A stretch of 64,000 nucleotides of DNA from Saprospiraceae bacterium (GTDB taxonomy: Bacteria; Bacteroidota; Bacteroidia; Chitinophagales; Saprospiraceae), in assembly GCA_025055285.1 (NCBI GenBank), contig JANWXM010000002.1:146355-210354 (forward strand), given 5' to 3'. The position numbers and the translations under genes are program-made. Shown in pieces: positions 17,616 to 26,397 of the stretch (the stretch's first letter is position 1; each line of letters begins with the position of its first letter). The notes beneath the pieces were generated by a model. The model saw only the letters and a program-made list of their open reading frames with translations. It ran no database searches and had not been told where the DNA came from.

Positions 17616-18161
17616 ATGAAAATTTACACTAAAACAGGCGACGCCGGCCAAACCAGTCTCTTTGGCGGATGTCGCGTATCGAAAAATCATGTTCGAGTTG
17701 AAGCCTATGGTACAGTAGACGAGCTAAATGCTTTCATTGGCCTTTTGCACGACTCCCTAAGTGAAGAAGCGGTGCGCGAATGCTTGAGAGAAATACAGCA
17801 TCGGCTTTTTTCTATCGGATCTGCTTTAGCTACAGAACCACAGGGTGCTTCGATGCCTTTGGACCTGCAGCCCACTGACATTACTTTGCTAGAAAGCGCC
17901 ATAGACGACATGACGCAGCAATTGCCACCGTTGCGGCACTTTATTTTGCCCGGTGGTTTTCCTACTGTTTCTTTAGCCCACGTGTGTCGCACCGTGTGCC
18001 GGCGCGCCGAACGCGTTGTTGTGGCATTACACGAACGAGAACCCGTTTCGGAGTTGATACTTCAATACCTCAACCGTCTGTCCGACTATTTTTTTGTTCT
18101 TGCTCGATACTTGGGTCATCAGGCCGGTGCACAAGAGATCAAATGGGTGCCTCGTACGTAG
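17616..18161 (+). CDS. PduO-type ATP:cob(I)alamin adenosyltransferase
   Basis: A 181-residue cytoplasmic enzyme that transfers the adenosyl group of ATP to cob(I)alamin, making the coenzyme for B12-dependent mutases. The N-terminal ATP-binding motif is KIYTKTGDAGQTSLFGG (residues 2-18), followed by VEAYGTVDELNA; the C-terminal helix has VCRTVCRRAER, the conserved Arg-rich site. It belongs to the PduO/MMAB family, not CobA or EutT. It overlaps or nearly touches corA (5 bp), which suggests co-transcription. It probably acts on the corrinoid imported through the riboswitch-controlled receptor at 58015-59943 (inference). Confidence 0.93.
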   Translation: MKIYTKTGDAGQTSLFGGCRVSKNHVRVEAYGTVDELNAFIGLLHDSLSEEAVRECLREIQHRLFSIGSALATEPQGASMPLDLQPTDITLLESAIDDMTQQLPPLRHFILPGGFPTVSLAHVCRTVCRRAERVVVALHEREPVSELILQYLNRLSDYFFVLARYLGHQAGAQEIKWVPRT

Positions 18162-18165
18162 GTCT

Positions 18166-19224
18166 ATGGCGTCAAAACGCACAAAAAAGATTCGCAAAAA
18201 AGGTCTTCCTCCAGGAACGCTCCTCTACACCGGCGAACATACGTCGGTAGATGTCTCCGTAACGATGACCCGCTATGGAGAGGCAGACCTTCTTGAACGC
18301 CGCCAATACTTCGCAGAGTGGCGCCCTATTCCCGGTCACGTACTCTGGATAGACGTACGAGGCCTCACTGACCTGGCGCTAATAGAACGCATTGGCGCAG
18401 ACTTTTCTTTGCATCCTCTAGCTCTGGAAGACGTGCTCAACACCCAGCAAAGACCTAAGATGGAGGAATATGACCAAACCTTGTTATTTATTGTTCACCA
18501 CCTTCATTATGAGGCTAGCCGAGGCGAACTTACCAGTGAACAAATCGCCCTCTTTCTAGGTCCAAATTTCGTTATCTCCTTTCAAGAGCACCCTGACGAC
18601 ACCTTTCAAGGCGTGCGCAAACGCCTTCACCAGGCAGCGGGTCGTTTGCGCAAAAAGGGAGCTGATTACCTAGCCTACTCTCTGCTTGATACCATCGTAG
18701 ACAATTATTACACGGTACTGGACGAAATAGAAAACGCCCTAACTGAACTGGAGCATCAGATATACCATCCTACGCCAACCAATCACATAAGAACTCACAT
18801 CTTTGGCGTCAAGCGCGCGCTCACACACTTTCGGCGCTTTCTCATGCCTCTTCGCGAAGCATCATTGCGCCTCTATCGCGCTGAGCACGAATTAATTGAT
18901 GATGCTACCCGCGTCTATTTGCGCGACCTAGCCGACCATGTCATGCAAATTCTCGACGGCGCCGACAATTGTCGGGAAATCTTAGCAGGCATTGAAACCC
19001 TTTATCAGACAGAAATCGGCAACCGCTTAGGCAACATTATGCGGTTTCTCACGATCATCAGCACTATCTTTATTCCACTCTCGTTCATCGCAGGCATCTA
19101 CGGGATGAACTTCGACTACATGCCCGAGCTGCGCTGGCAGTACGGCTACTTTACCGTACTGGGCTTTATGGCTCTAGCTGCAGGAGGCATGTTGTTTTAT
19201 TTTCATCGAAAAGGCTGGCTGTGA
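18166..19224 (+). CDS. corA: CorA-type divalent cation transporter
   Basis: A 352-residue inner-membrane channel for Mg2+ or Co2+. The long cytoplasmic N-terminal domain (1-290) is followed by two membrane helices at the extreme C-terminus, joined by the signature YGMNF (IAGIYGMNFDYMPE). I chose ATG 18166; the frame is open upstream to 18094 but that part overlaps the adenosyltransferase gene. The 20 residues after the start are strongly basic. CorA next to a cobalamin enzyme hints at cobalt, but the GMN family usually prefers Mg2+, so the ion is not settled. Confidence 0.92.
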   Translation: MASKRTKKIRKKGLPPGTLLYTGEHTSVDVSVTMTRYGEADLLERRQYFAEWRPIPGHVLWIDVRGLTDLALIERIGADFSLHPLALEDVLNTQQRPKMEEYDQTLLFIVHHLHYEASRGELTSEQIALFLGPNFVISFQEHPDDTFQGVRKRLHQAAGRLRKKGADYLAYSLLDTIVDNYYTVLDEIENALTELEHQIYHPTPTNHIRTHIFGVKRALTHFRRFLMPLREASLRLYRAEHELIDDATRVYLRDLADHVMQILDGADNCREILAGIETLYQTEIGNRLGNIMRFLTIISTIFIPLSFIAGIYGMNFDYMPELRWQYGYFTVLGFMALAAGGMLFYFHRKGWL

Positions 19225-19352
19225 AGAAGTTATCCCATTAAGTATAAGTTGCGATTGAGACAGGTCCTTTCATACGTGCTCTCAGCACAGTGGTTGGATT
19301 TCAATTATCTTCAGCAAGCGATCTTCACGAACGTTTGAGCGAAGGAGCGCTC

Positions 19353-21650
19353 TTAAAAGTCTACTATAAGCGTCGCCATTACGTTTCGCCCTGCCTGAGG
19401 GAAAAATCCCGCCTGATGATACACACCGTTGCCTTCGTAACGCGTGTAGGGGTTGTCTGGGCGCGCATCATAACTATTGGATATGTAGCGATACACCCAC
19501 CCATTGGCTGCAAATTGGGCGTCGAGCACGTTATTAACCGTTACCACTAGTCCTAAACGCCGGCCTACAAATGCTTCCAAATTGTAGTTGAGCCGCAAAT
19601 CTGCGAAGAAGTAGCTCGGTAATACTGTGTTGGTATTGCTAGTGTTGTCCAAAAATTGACGACCCACGTACTTACCTGCTATAGCTACACTCAATGCATG
19701 GCGCTTCTGAACAGGGAGTGGTAACACGTCCCATCTTGCCTCGAGTCGAGCTATCACAGGCGGAGAGAAAGCCAGGTCGGTGCGGTGAAAAACGACAGCC
19801 TCTTGCTCTCCTGTGTCCCAATTGTCGCGATATTCAACAAATTTGCGCACCTTGTTTTGGCTAACAGTGGCGGCACCTATCAAAGATATACGGCGCCACG
19901 GAGTCCACATTCCTTCGAGTTCTAATCCCAGGCGATAGCTTTGAGGGATGTTTGTTCGAATGTAAGCTCCTACGTCGTTGATACGCCCGTCAAGTGCGAG
20001 TTGATCGCGATAGTACATATAGAAAGCATTCACAGTCCACTCGAACGCGGTAGAACGATACTTTAGTCCACCTTCCCAGTCATATAGGCGCTCTGGGCGC
20101 GGGCGACTGGCTGGAGTGGATTGGGTATAATCATCGCGATTTGGTTCTCGATTGCCAATGCCAAAGAAGGCATAAGCCGTCCACTGAGGTTGAATTTGCC
20201 AATGTAAGCCCAATTTTGGGTTGAAGAAATTTAGACGCACGGCCTGGGTCACGTTGTTGCCGTTCTGGTCAAAGCCTAAGAACGTATATCGCACTGTGCG
20301 GTACTGCAGGTCGAGCAGCGTAGAGAGCCCTCTTCTCAAAAAAAGGTCAATTCGACCATATAGGTTGAAATCGCGCTTATCCGCATCGTTGTCGTAATAA
20401 AGATGGCCTTTAGGAATATCGTACTGAGCCCAGATAACCTCTCCAAAGTGGCGACCGAGGTATCGGTTCCACCCTCCGCCCAACATCAGGACGGGAGGAG
20501 CGTGTAGGCCAGGTGGATTGATGGGCGGCTCCCATCGGAGGGCGAAAGTAGTACCATAAAAATGATTGTCTAGCCAACGACGACGCACTAGATCGGTTCT
20601 CTCAATGGGCATTCCACTAGGAGCTGGCGGCTCCAGGCCGTAATCCCGGTAAACTTGAGCAGCCTTGTACTGCTCATAAAAGCCAAAGCCGCGCGTGTAA
20701 TGGCCATTGAGTTGCAAATCAAGGCCTATGCCCATTCTCCGCTTATAGTGCAGCAAATAATGTCGCTGGGTATAGTCATCTACCTCATCGGGATAAGGTT
20801 CCCCTGGCCGCTCAGTACCTGCAACATTATAAGTGCGCAAACTATCTACCTCTAGAAATTGAGCGGGGAGCCCGTACCAGGCTTGGTAGGTGCGCTCATG
20901 TCCCGATAGCACATGCATCTGTACAGACTGACGCTCATCTACATAGGTTCCCATTAAATGGTACGAGCGCATTCGTGCCGTCGCGCGATCTACGTACCCA
21001 TCTGAAGTAATCTGCGAGAGCCTTCCTGTAAATACTAGGCGCTCTCCCAATAGACCAGAGCCTATGTAAATGGAATGCCTTCGCGTATTGAAAGAGCCGA
21101 ACGTATTCGTGATTCGAGCAAAAGGCTCTGGTTGGACGCGCGATAGGTCGAGGTTGACAGTAGCGCCAAATGCTCCTGCGCCGTTGGTGCTCAGACCCAC
21201 CCCGCGCTGCACCTGAATCTCAGCAGCGGAGGAAGCTAGGTCGGGCAAATCTACCCAGAAAACATTCTGACTTTCCGCGTCATTGAGCGGAATTCCGTTA
21301 ATGGTTACGTTGATGCGCGTCTGGTCGCTACCTCGAATGCGCATAGAGGTGTAGCCAATGCCTGTGCCAGCATCTGAAGTCTCAACTAGTGAAGGAATAG
21401 AGGTGAGCAAAAAGGGTACGTCTTGGGCGTGATAGATGCGCTGAAGCTGTTCATCAGAGACGTTGGTATGCGGTACAGGAGTCTTTTTCCCTGCACGCGT
21501 CGCCTGAATAACGACCACTTTTAGGGTTGTTGCTTCCGACTCTTTCAAGGTATCAGCAACGGAAGCTTTCTGAGCAAACATTGGGATAGGGTAAGAAAGG
21601 CCTGTTAGCACGCATGCGACAAGCAGCCTGCTGTTTGAAAACGAAAACAT
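19353..21650 (-). CDS. TonB-dependent outer-membrane receptor, probably for thiamine
   Basis: A 765-residue outer-membrane receptor: signal peptide 1-26, plug domain about 60-170 (LTSIPSLVETSDAGTG, MRIRGSDQTRINVTINGIPLNDAESQNVFWVDLPD), then a 22-strand barrel ending in a terminal Phe. It lacks the carboxypeptidase-like N-terminal domain of SusC proteins. A complete TPP riboswitch lies in its leader (21725-21802), so its expression should drop when thiamine pyrophosphate is plentiful; this makes thiamine or a precursor the likely substrate. TPP-controlled TonB receptors have been predicted in this phylum before. No inner-membrane thiamine transporter (PnuT) or kinase is beside it. Confidence 0.9.
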   Translation of the reverse strand: MFSFSNSRLLVACVLTGLSYPIPMFAQKASVADTLKESEATTLKVVVIQATRAGKKTPVPHTNVSDEQLQRIYHAQDVPFLLTSIPSLVETSDAGTGIGYTSMRIRGSDQTRINVTINGIPLNDAESQNVFWVDLPDLASSAAEIQVQRGVGLSTNGAGAFGATVNLDLSRVQPEPFARITNTFGSFNTRRHSIYIGSGLLGERLVFTGRLSQITSDGYVDRATARMRSYHLMGTYVDERQSVQMHVLSGHERTYQAWYGLPAQFLEVDSLRTYNVAGTERPGEPYPDEVDDYTQRHYLLHYKRRMGIGLDLQLNGHYTRGFGFYEQYKAAQVYRDYGLEPPAPSGMPIERTDLVRRRWLDNHFYGTTFALRWEPPINPPGLHAPPVLMLGGGWNRYLGRHFGEVIWAQYDIPKGHLYYDNDADKRDFNLYGRIDLFLRRGLSTLLDLQYRTVRYTFLGFDQNGNNVTQAVRLNFFNPKLGLHWQIQPQWTAYAFFGIGNREPNRDDYTQSTPASRPRPERLYDWEGGLKYRSTAFEWTVNAFYMYYRDQLALDGRINDVGAYIRTNIPQSYRLGLELEGMWTPWRRISLIGAATVSQNKVRKFVEYRDNWDTGEQEAVVFHRTDLAFSPPVIARLEARWDVLPLPVQKRHALSVAIAGKYVGRQFLDNTSNTNTVLPSYFFADLRLNYNLEAFVGRRLGLVVTVNNVLDAQFAANGWVYRYISNSYDARPDNPYTRYEGNGVYHQAGFFPQAGRNVMATLIVDF

Positions 21651-21682
21651 AGGTAGGACAAAAACTTTTTTGGTGAAACATC

Positions 21683-21707
21683 CACCTTTGAAGGGGTTTC
21701 AAAGGTG
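21683..21707 (-). promoter_or_regulatory. Hairpin in the riboswitch expression platform
   Basis: CACCTTTGAA at 21683-21692 pairs perfectly with TTCAAAGGTG at 21698-21707 around a 5-base loop, between the TPP aptamer and the receptor start codon. The downstream tail on the minus strand has TTTTT only after about a dozen bases, so it may be an imperfect terminator or an element that controls ribosome access. Confidence 0.5.
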
Positions 21708-21724
21708 TGGTGATGCTTCTCCCC

Positions 21725-21802
21725 ACTCATTCCCTTCCCGGCATTACCCGGGCAGGTTCGATGGGTATGATCTCAGCCTCAACAAAGGCACCCCAATGAG
21801 TC
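21725..21802 (-). promoter_or_regulatory. TPP (THI-box) riboswitch
   Basis: On the minus strand the aptamer begins with GACTCATTGGGGTGCC and contains the hallmark blocks CTGAGATCATACCC, GAACCTG, GGGTAATGCC and GGGAATGAGT. The first and last blocks pair as P1 (GACTCATT with AATGAGT). All conserved thiamine-pyrophosphate contact segments (CUGAGA and the GGGUAAUGC region) are intact. It precedes the TonB receptor gene. Confidence 0.95.
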
Positions 21803-21806
21803 GACG

Positions 21807-21839
21807 CAAAGGTAAGAAGAATCTTTTCAGCTTCTCAAA
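21807..21839 (-). promoter_or_regulatory. Candidate promoter of the TPP-riboswitch transcript
   Basis: Minus-strand TACCTTTG at 21807-21814 with TTTG at 21836-21839 (21-base spacer). The -7 element ends five bases before the first base of riboswitch helix P1, which is where transcription should start. Confidence 0.6.
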
Positions 21840-22166
21840 CCCATAAAGAAAAGAAACCCTCTCTTGCACGATTCCACCTCATGCGAATGAGCGCCTTCCT
21901 GTAAGAATAGCTTCCACGCTCCTACTTCACTAGCGCATACATCCGGCGTCTGCAAAGGATTGTAAAATTCTTTGTACATGATTGATATATAGAGGCTTAA
22001 GAAACACCTAGAGCTGATCAAAAGATAAATAGGCAAGAGGGTTTATGTATCCGGATTTAAGAGTTCAAAAATTCATCCTTCCCTAGGCCTCTACTTTAGC
22101 TGGATCATTAGGTCTACTAGAAGACAAACTGTATTGTTAACCCTGTATGAAACTTTTCAAACTGGC
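21840..22166. other. Gene-free stretch between divergent transcripts
   Basis: Between the divergent TPP-controlled receptor and the epimerase gene. I see no coding frame with gene-like composition, no RNA gene and no clear repeat. Confidence 0.5.
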
Positions 22167-22195
22167 TTGAAATTTACATGGGGTATCTACCTTTG
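22167..22195 (+). promoter_or_regulatory. Candidate promoter of the GDP-mannose 3,5-epimerase gene
   Basis: TTG at 22167-22169, an 18-base spacer, then TACCTTTG at 22188-22195, close to the Bacteroidota consensus. The start codon is 115 bases downstream, giving a leader of about 108 bases. Confidence 0.6.
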
Positions 22196-22309
22196 CCCGC
22201 AGGTTAATTTCTGCCCGCATCTCATGTGTCTGCCCATTTTTACTTGTGTTTTTTCCTTTGCTTTTCTTTCTCAGAAAAAACCCTGTCAAGCTTTTCATGC
22301 GTTTTTAAT

Positions 22310-23338
22310 ATGCGATCCGCTCTCATCTGTGGTGCGGGTGGCTTTATAGGTAGCCACCTAGCGCGGCGGCTTAAGGCAGAAGGGTACTACGTAAGAGGAG
22401 TGGACCTAAAGTATCCGGAATTCTCAACATCGGCTGCTGACGACTTCATTCTTGGAGATTTACGCGACCCTTATGTTTGTAAACATGTTCTAGATCGTCC
22501 TTTCGATGAGGTGTACCAGTTCGCTGCTGACATGGGAGGGGCAGGTTATATCTTCACCGGAGAGAACGATGCTGACGTGATGCACAACTCCGCCCTTATC
22601 AACCTGAACATTGCTCCGCTTTGTGTTCGACAACGAGTAGGCAAAGTATTTTACTCTTCGTCAGCATGCATCTATCCGGCTTATAATCAGCAGGATCCGC
22701 ACAATCCGAACTGTAGGGAGGATTCAGCCTATCCTGCGCAACCCGACAGTGAATATGGATGGGAAAAGTTATTTAGCGAGCGGCTCTACTTGGCCTTTCA
22801 GCGCAACTACGGCCTGAGAATTTACATCGCTCGCTTCCACAATATCTATGGTCCTGAAGGCGTGTGGCGCGGCGGAAGAGAAAAGGCTCCAGCGGCATTG
22901 TGCCGCAAAGTAGCAGAAGCTCCCAATGGCGGAGAGATAGAAATTTGGGGCGATGGTCGGCAGACGCGTTCGTTTTTGTATGTCGATGAGTGCATCGAGG
23001 CCATTCGTCGAATGATAGCCTCCAACTTTACTGGGCCACTTAACATCGGGTCCGATGAGATGATAACCATTAATGATTTGGCCCGCAAGATTATCCGCAT
23101 CTCCGGCAAGCGCTTAAGCATCCGGAACGTGCCAGGTCCTGAAGGTGTTCGCGGACGCAACTCTGACAACACGCTCATTCGCCAAGTATTGGGTTGGAGT
23201 CCTAATTACCCACTCGAACTAGGCCTGCGTCAGACTTATGCCTGGATATTACAGCAGGTGAAGAATGCTGCAACTACTCCGGCAGAGGAGGTCACCCAAT
23301 TAAGCTGTGCCAACGGTCTTCGCGGCTACTCTGGATGA
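22310..23338 (+). CDS. GDP-mannose 3,5-epimerase-like short-chain dehydrogenase
   Basis: A 342-residue cytoplasmic extended SDR enzyme. The NAD site is GAGGFIGSH near residues 7-15, and the catalytic YxxxK is YGWEK. Blocks matching plant GDP-mannose 3,5-epimerase (GME) rather than generic epimerases are AADMGGAGYIFT, SSSACIYP with the active-site Cys, RFHNIYGP, GGREKAPAALCRK with the second catalytic Lys, WGDGRQTRSF, and GPEGVRGRNSDNTLI near the end. GME converts GDP-D-mannose to GDP-L-galactose or GDP-L-gulose, here most likely for surface polysaccharide. I chose ATG 22310 because the Rossmann fold starts directly after it. Confidence 0.85.
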   Translation: MRSALICGAGGFIGSHLARRLKAEGYYVRGVDLKYPEFSTSAADDFILGDLRDPYVCKHVLDRPFDEVYQFAADMGGAGYIFTGENDADVMHNSALINLNIAPLCVRQRVGKVFYSSSACIYPAYNQQDPHNPNCREDSAYPAQPDSEYGWEKLFSERLYLAFQRNYGLRIYIARFHNIYGPEGVWRGGREKAPAALCRKVAEAPNGGEIEIWGDGRQTRSFLYVDECIEAIRRMIASNFTGPLNIGSDEMITINDLARKIIRISGKRLSIRNVPGPEGVRGRNSDNTLIRQVLGWSPNYPLELGLRQTYAWILQQVKNAATTPAEEVTQLSCANGLRGYSG

Positions 23339-23454
23339 GCATTTAAGGACGCTGCGATTAATTTTGGTGTCATGCCTTGGCGTTGAGTTGTGTCCCGGAA
23401 AGCGTGAAAATTCCCTATCACAAGTTAGTAGGCCTCCTACGTTGCAACAATTTG

Positions 23455-24261
23455 ATGGAACTCATTACTGAACAATCTTCTCCGCACCGGCACTTAGAGA
23501 CGCTCAGCACGCGCGAGTTGTTAGAGCGCATCAACGCAGAAGACAAGACAGTGCCCTTTGCAGTAGAGCGCGCGATTCCTCAGATAGAAGCACTCATCGA
23601 GGCACTGGTGCCGCGCATGGCCGCGGGTGGACGGCTTTTTTATATCGGTGCTGGAACAAGCGGCCGCCTGGGCATTGTAGACGCTTCCGAAATACCGCCT
23701 ACGTATGGAGCACCGCCAGGGTGGGTCATTGGCATCATTGCTGGCGGAGACAGTGCAATTCGCAAGGCGGTAGAAGGAGCTGAGGATAGTACTACCCAAG
23801 CTTGGGAAGACCTATCCGAACACCACATTGACGAACAGGATTTCGTCGTAGGAATTGCAGCCTCAGGCACGACGCCATACGTCGTACATGGTCTGCGCGC
23901 TTGTCGGCAGCGCGGCATTCCAACGGGTTGTATTACCTGTAATCCGGGCACGCCTATTCTCGATGAAGCCGACTTTCCCATACTTGTTGTCACAGGACCC
24001 GAATTTGTAACAGGAAGTACGCGCATGAAGGCAGGCACAGCGCAGAAGTTGGTACTCAATATGATCTCTACCACTGTCATGATTCGCTTAGGGCGAGTTG
24101 AGGACAACAAGATGGTAGATATGCAGCTGAGCAACAACAAACTAATTGCTCGAGGCACGCGCATAGTCGCCCAGGTCACGGGCCTAGACGAAGAAAATGC
24201 GCGGCATCTGTTGTTGAAATATGGCAGTGTGCGAGAAGCTATCGCCGCTTTCAGGCTCTGA
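23455..24261 (+). CDS. murQ: N-acetylmuramic acid 6-phosphate etherase
   Basis: A 268-residue SIS-fold enzyme that cleaves the lactyl ether of MurNAc-6-phosphate to GlcNAc-6-phosphate and D-lactate in peptidoglycan recycling. Signature blocks are GAGTSGRLGIVDASE near 62-76 with the catalytic Glu, VGIAASGTTPYV, and RMKAGTAQKLVLNM. The length equals that of the E. coli enzyme shortened at the N-terminus. The frame opens at 23377 but ATG 23455 fits the family start. The 3' end overlaps the convergent lpxK gene by 11 bases. The glucosaminidase and probable GlcNAc kinase genes 5-7 kb downstream would belong to the same recycling route. Confidence 0.94.
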   Translation: MELITEQSSPHRHLETLSTRELLERINAEDKTVPFAVERAIPQIEALIEALVPRMAAGGRLFYIGAGTSGRLGIVDASEIPPTYGAPPGWVIGIIAGGDSAIRKAVEGAEDSTTQAWEDLSEHHIDEQDFVVGIAASGTTPYVVHGLRACRQRGIPTGCITCNPGTPILDEADFPILVVTGPEFVTGSTRMKAGTAQKLVLNMISTTVMIRLGRVEDNKMVDMQLSNNKLIARGTRIVAQVTGLDEENARHLLLKYGSVREAIAAFRL

Positions 24262-25318
24262 ATTCCAACAAAAACCGCTTCACTTCGTCCTGAAACCCTA
24301 TTTCGTCATCGCGATCAAAAACAACGCGCACGGGCAAGACAAGGATGGGGAGTTGATGTTTCCAAAAATACTCTTGATAAGGCTCTAGTCGAGTAGCGTC
24401 TTTTTCCGTGGTGAGCAGAACTTTGTTTGTGCTAGGTAGTGCCTCAAATCGCTTTCGAATATCCTCTACGTCTATCTCGCTAAAGTAATGGTGATCGGCA
24501 AATTCGAACGCGTATACAGAGCACACCTGTTGGTTTAGATAACTCATAAGATAGTCTGTGTGTGCAATAGCACTGACAAGCAGAACATCCATGGCTCCAG
24601 AGAGAGGAACCCGTACGTCAGGGCGCAAAAAGTCATAAGGCTCTTCATAGTGATAGCGAGAAAAGAAAATGCGCTGCCGAGGTAAGGGCTCAATTTCTTG
24701 AATGAGCCCTATGCGCTGTTCTTCTGTCAGTTCAGGGGGGCATTTAGTGACAATTATTAGGTCGGCCCGCCGATAGGCACTTCGACTCTCGCGCAGACGG
24801 CCAGCGGGTAATAGCCAGTCGCGTGTAAAGGGCCTACTATATTCGGTGAGTAAAATATTAAGCCCTGGTACCACCGCAAGGTGTTGGAAGGCATCGTCGA
24901 GTAAGATGCACTGAACTTCTGGATTTCGCCGAACTAACTCGGGTATACCCAGCACTCGGCTTTCGCAAACACTCACGGGAATATGAGGAAACTTTCGTTT
25001 GATTTGGAGCGGTTCATCACCCACCTCCAGGGCCGTATCTATTACGCTTACTGACCGATAACCCTCTGTTTTGCGCCCATAACCTCGGCTCAACAGAGCC
25101 ACCATCAAGTACTGGTCTAACCACCGAAGCAAATACTCAACGTGAGGGCTCTTCCCTGTGCCTCCTACGGTTAAGTTACCCACGGAAATGACGGGAATAC
25201 TGAAGCGAACGCTTTTCAATACACCTAAGTGGTACAGCGCATTGCGCACACTAACAGCTGCGCCATAAAGCAGGGAAAGAGGAAACAATAGTGTCCGAAT
25301 GACGACATCTTCCACCAT
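24251..25318 (-). CDS. lpxK: Tetraacyldisaccharide 4'-kinase
   Basis: A 355-residue inner-membrane-associated kinase that phosphorylates the 4' position of the lipid A disaccharide. An N-terminal hydrophobic stretch is followed by the P-loop VGNLTVGGTGKSPHVE near residues 44-59, then SRGYGRKT and LLDDAFQH, all diagnostic of LpxK. ATG 25318 is chosen because the longer frame up to 25402 runs backwards through the terminator and into tRNA-Phe. It shows that the organism makes lipid A with a 4'-phosphate at least transiently. Confidence 0.93.
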   Translation of the reverse strand: MVEDVVIRTLLFPLSLLYGAAVSVRNALYHLGVLKSVRFSIPVISVGNLTVGGTGKSPHVEYLLRWLDQYLMVALLSRGYGRKTEGYRSVSVIDTALEVGDEPLQIKRKFPHIPVSVCESRVLGIPELVRRNPEVQCILLDDAFQHLAVVPGLNILLTEYSRPFTRDWLLPAGRLRESRSAYRRADLIIVTKCPPELTEEQRIGLIQEIEPLPRQRIFFSRYHYEEPYDFLRPDVRVPLSGAMDVLLVSAIAHTDYLMSYLNQQVCSVYAFEFADHHYFSEIDVEDIRKRFEALPSTNKVLLTTEKDATRLEPYQEYFWKHQLPILVLPVRVVFDRDDEIGFQDEVKRFLLEFRA

Positions 25319-25324
25319 AGTTTT

Positions 25325-25360
25325 ACAAAATAAGCCCGAAGGAGAACTTTTCCTTCGGGC
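25325..25360 (-). terminator. Terminator downstream of tRNA-Phe
   Basis: GCCCGAAGGA at 25334-25343 pairs with TCCTTCGGGC at 25351-25360 around a 7-base loop; on the minus strand it is followed by TTATTTTG. It separates tRNA-Phe from the lpxK start codon seven bases beyond. Confidence 0.75.
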
Positions 25361-25370
25361 CATCTCTACG

Positions 25371-25443
<73 letters not shown>

Positions 25444-25461
25444 AGCCTGAAAAGGCGGATG

Positions 25462-25469
25462 CAAAGGTA
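25462..25469 (-). promoter_or_regulatory. Candidate -7 promoter element of tRNA-Phe
   Basis: Minus-strand TACCTTTG, 18 bases before the tRNA 5' end; TTG at 25491-25493 gives a 21-base spacer. Confidence 0.55.
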
Positions 25470-25560
25470 TAGCGACTGTCGCCAAATCACCAAGTGTCGT
25501 TCGCTTTTTTTGCTTCGAAATTTAGCCAAAACTCTTTCACGCCTGTAATTTCGCCCAATT

Positions 25561-26397
25561 ATGCGCCAAAACTTTGCTCTCCTTCTCCTCTCTCCTTTTG
25601 TAGCTGGTGCCTTGGTGTTTCTCTATCTAGCCTGGAAAGACAGCACTTATGCGCCAGCCATCATCCCTTTCGTTGTAATGGCGGCAGTCATCTGGATTTT
25701 TAGCCCTCAGATCAACTGGTGGTGGTACTCGCGACGCCCGCCCAAGTTACCCGATGAGCTGCGCACGTTGCTTGAGCGCGGAAGCATCTTTTATCGAACC
25801 CTATCGCCCGCTGAAAAACAGCGTTTTCAGAACCGAGTGGCTCTCTTCATGTTAGGGACAGACTGGATGCCTCTAGGCTGGCCAGAGGAACAGACGCTCC
25901 ACCTAGATATCCAGCTGGCAATAGCGGTGCAGGCCGTCACGCTGACCTGGAACGAACCCAACTTTCTCTTCGAAAAAATAGAGAAGGTGGTGGTGTATCC
26001 GCACCCATTTCCCTCGCCACAGTACGACTACCTCCATGCCTCGGAATTTTACCCTCAAGACGGTTGTGTACTCTTCTCTGCAGAGCAACTCATGAGCAGT
26101 TTTCTCAGACCTGGCACCATGTACAACATTGGCATGCACGAGTGTGCAAAAATTTTTATACACACTTATCCGGAAAAGCCCTATCCTATTTTGGAGGATT
26201 CGAACATATGGGAACGCTTAGAGGCATGTAGTCGCATGTCGCGTGGGCATGTTGAGTCCGTTGTAGGCATTCCCAATCTCGAACCTTTGCCCGTCGCTAT
26301 TCACCATTATTTCCTCTTTCCTTCAACTTTCCGAGCAATTTTGCCCGAAGTTGCTGATGCCCTCGACGCCGTTTTCAGCCCAAGGAGCAACGCTTAA
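25561..26397 (+). CDS. MtfA-like protein with altered zinc site
   Basis: A 278-residue protein with two N-terminal membrane helices (residues 5-22 and 31-48, then a WWWYSRR boundary) and a domain resembling MtfA, a zinc aminopeptidase that in enterobacteria affects glucose-transport regulation through Mlc. Matching features are LPDELRTLLE, FYRTLSPAEKQRFQ and PLGWPEEQTLHLDIQLAIAVQAVTLT. The zinc motif HExxH reads HECAK here, and the third-ligand block is altered as well (PVAIHHYFLFP), so the protein has probably lost peptidase activity or binds metal differently. It abuts recO (stop TAA, then GTG). Confidence 0.75.
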   Translation: MRQNFALLLLSPFVAGALVFLYLAWKDSTYAPAIIPFVVMAAVIWIFSPQINWWWYSRRPPKLPDELRTLLERGSIFYRTLSPAEKQRFQNRVALFMLGTDWMPLGWPEEQTLHLDIQLAIAVQAVTLTWNEPNFLFEKIEKVVVYPHPFPSPQYDYLHASEFYPQDGCVLFSAEQLMSSFLRPGTMYNIGMHECAKIFIHTYPEKPYPILEDSNIWERLEACSRMSRGHVESVVGIPNLEPLPVAIHHYFLFPSTFRAILPEVADALDAVFSPRSNA

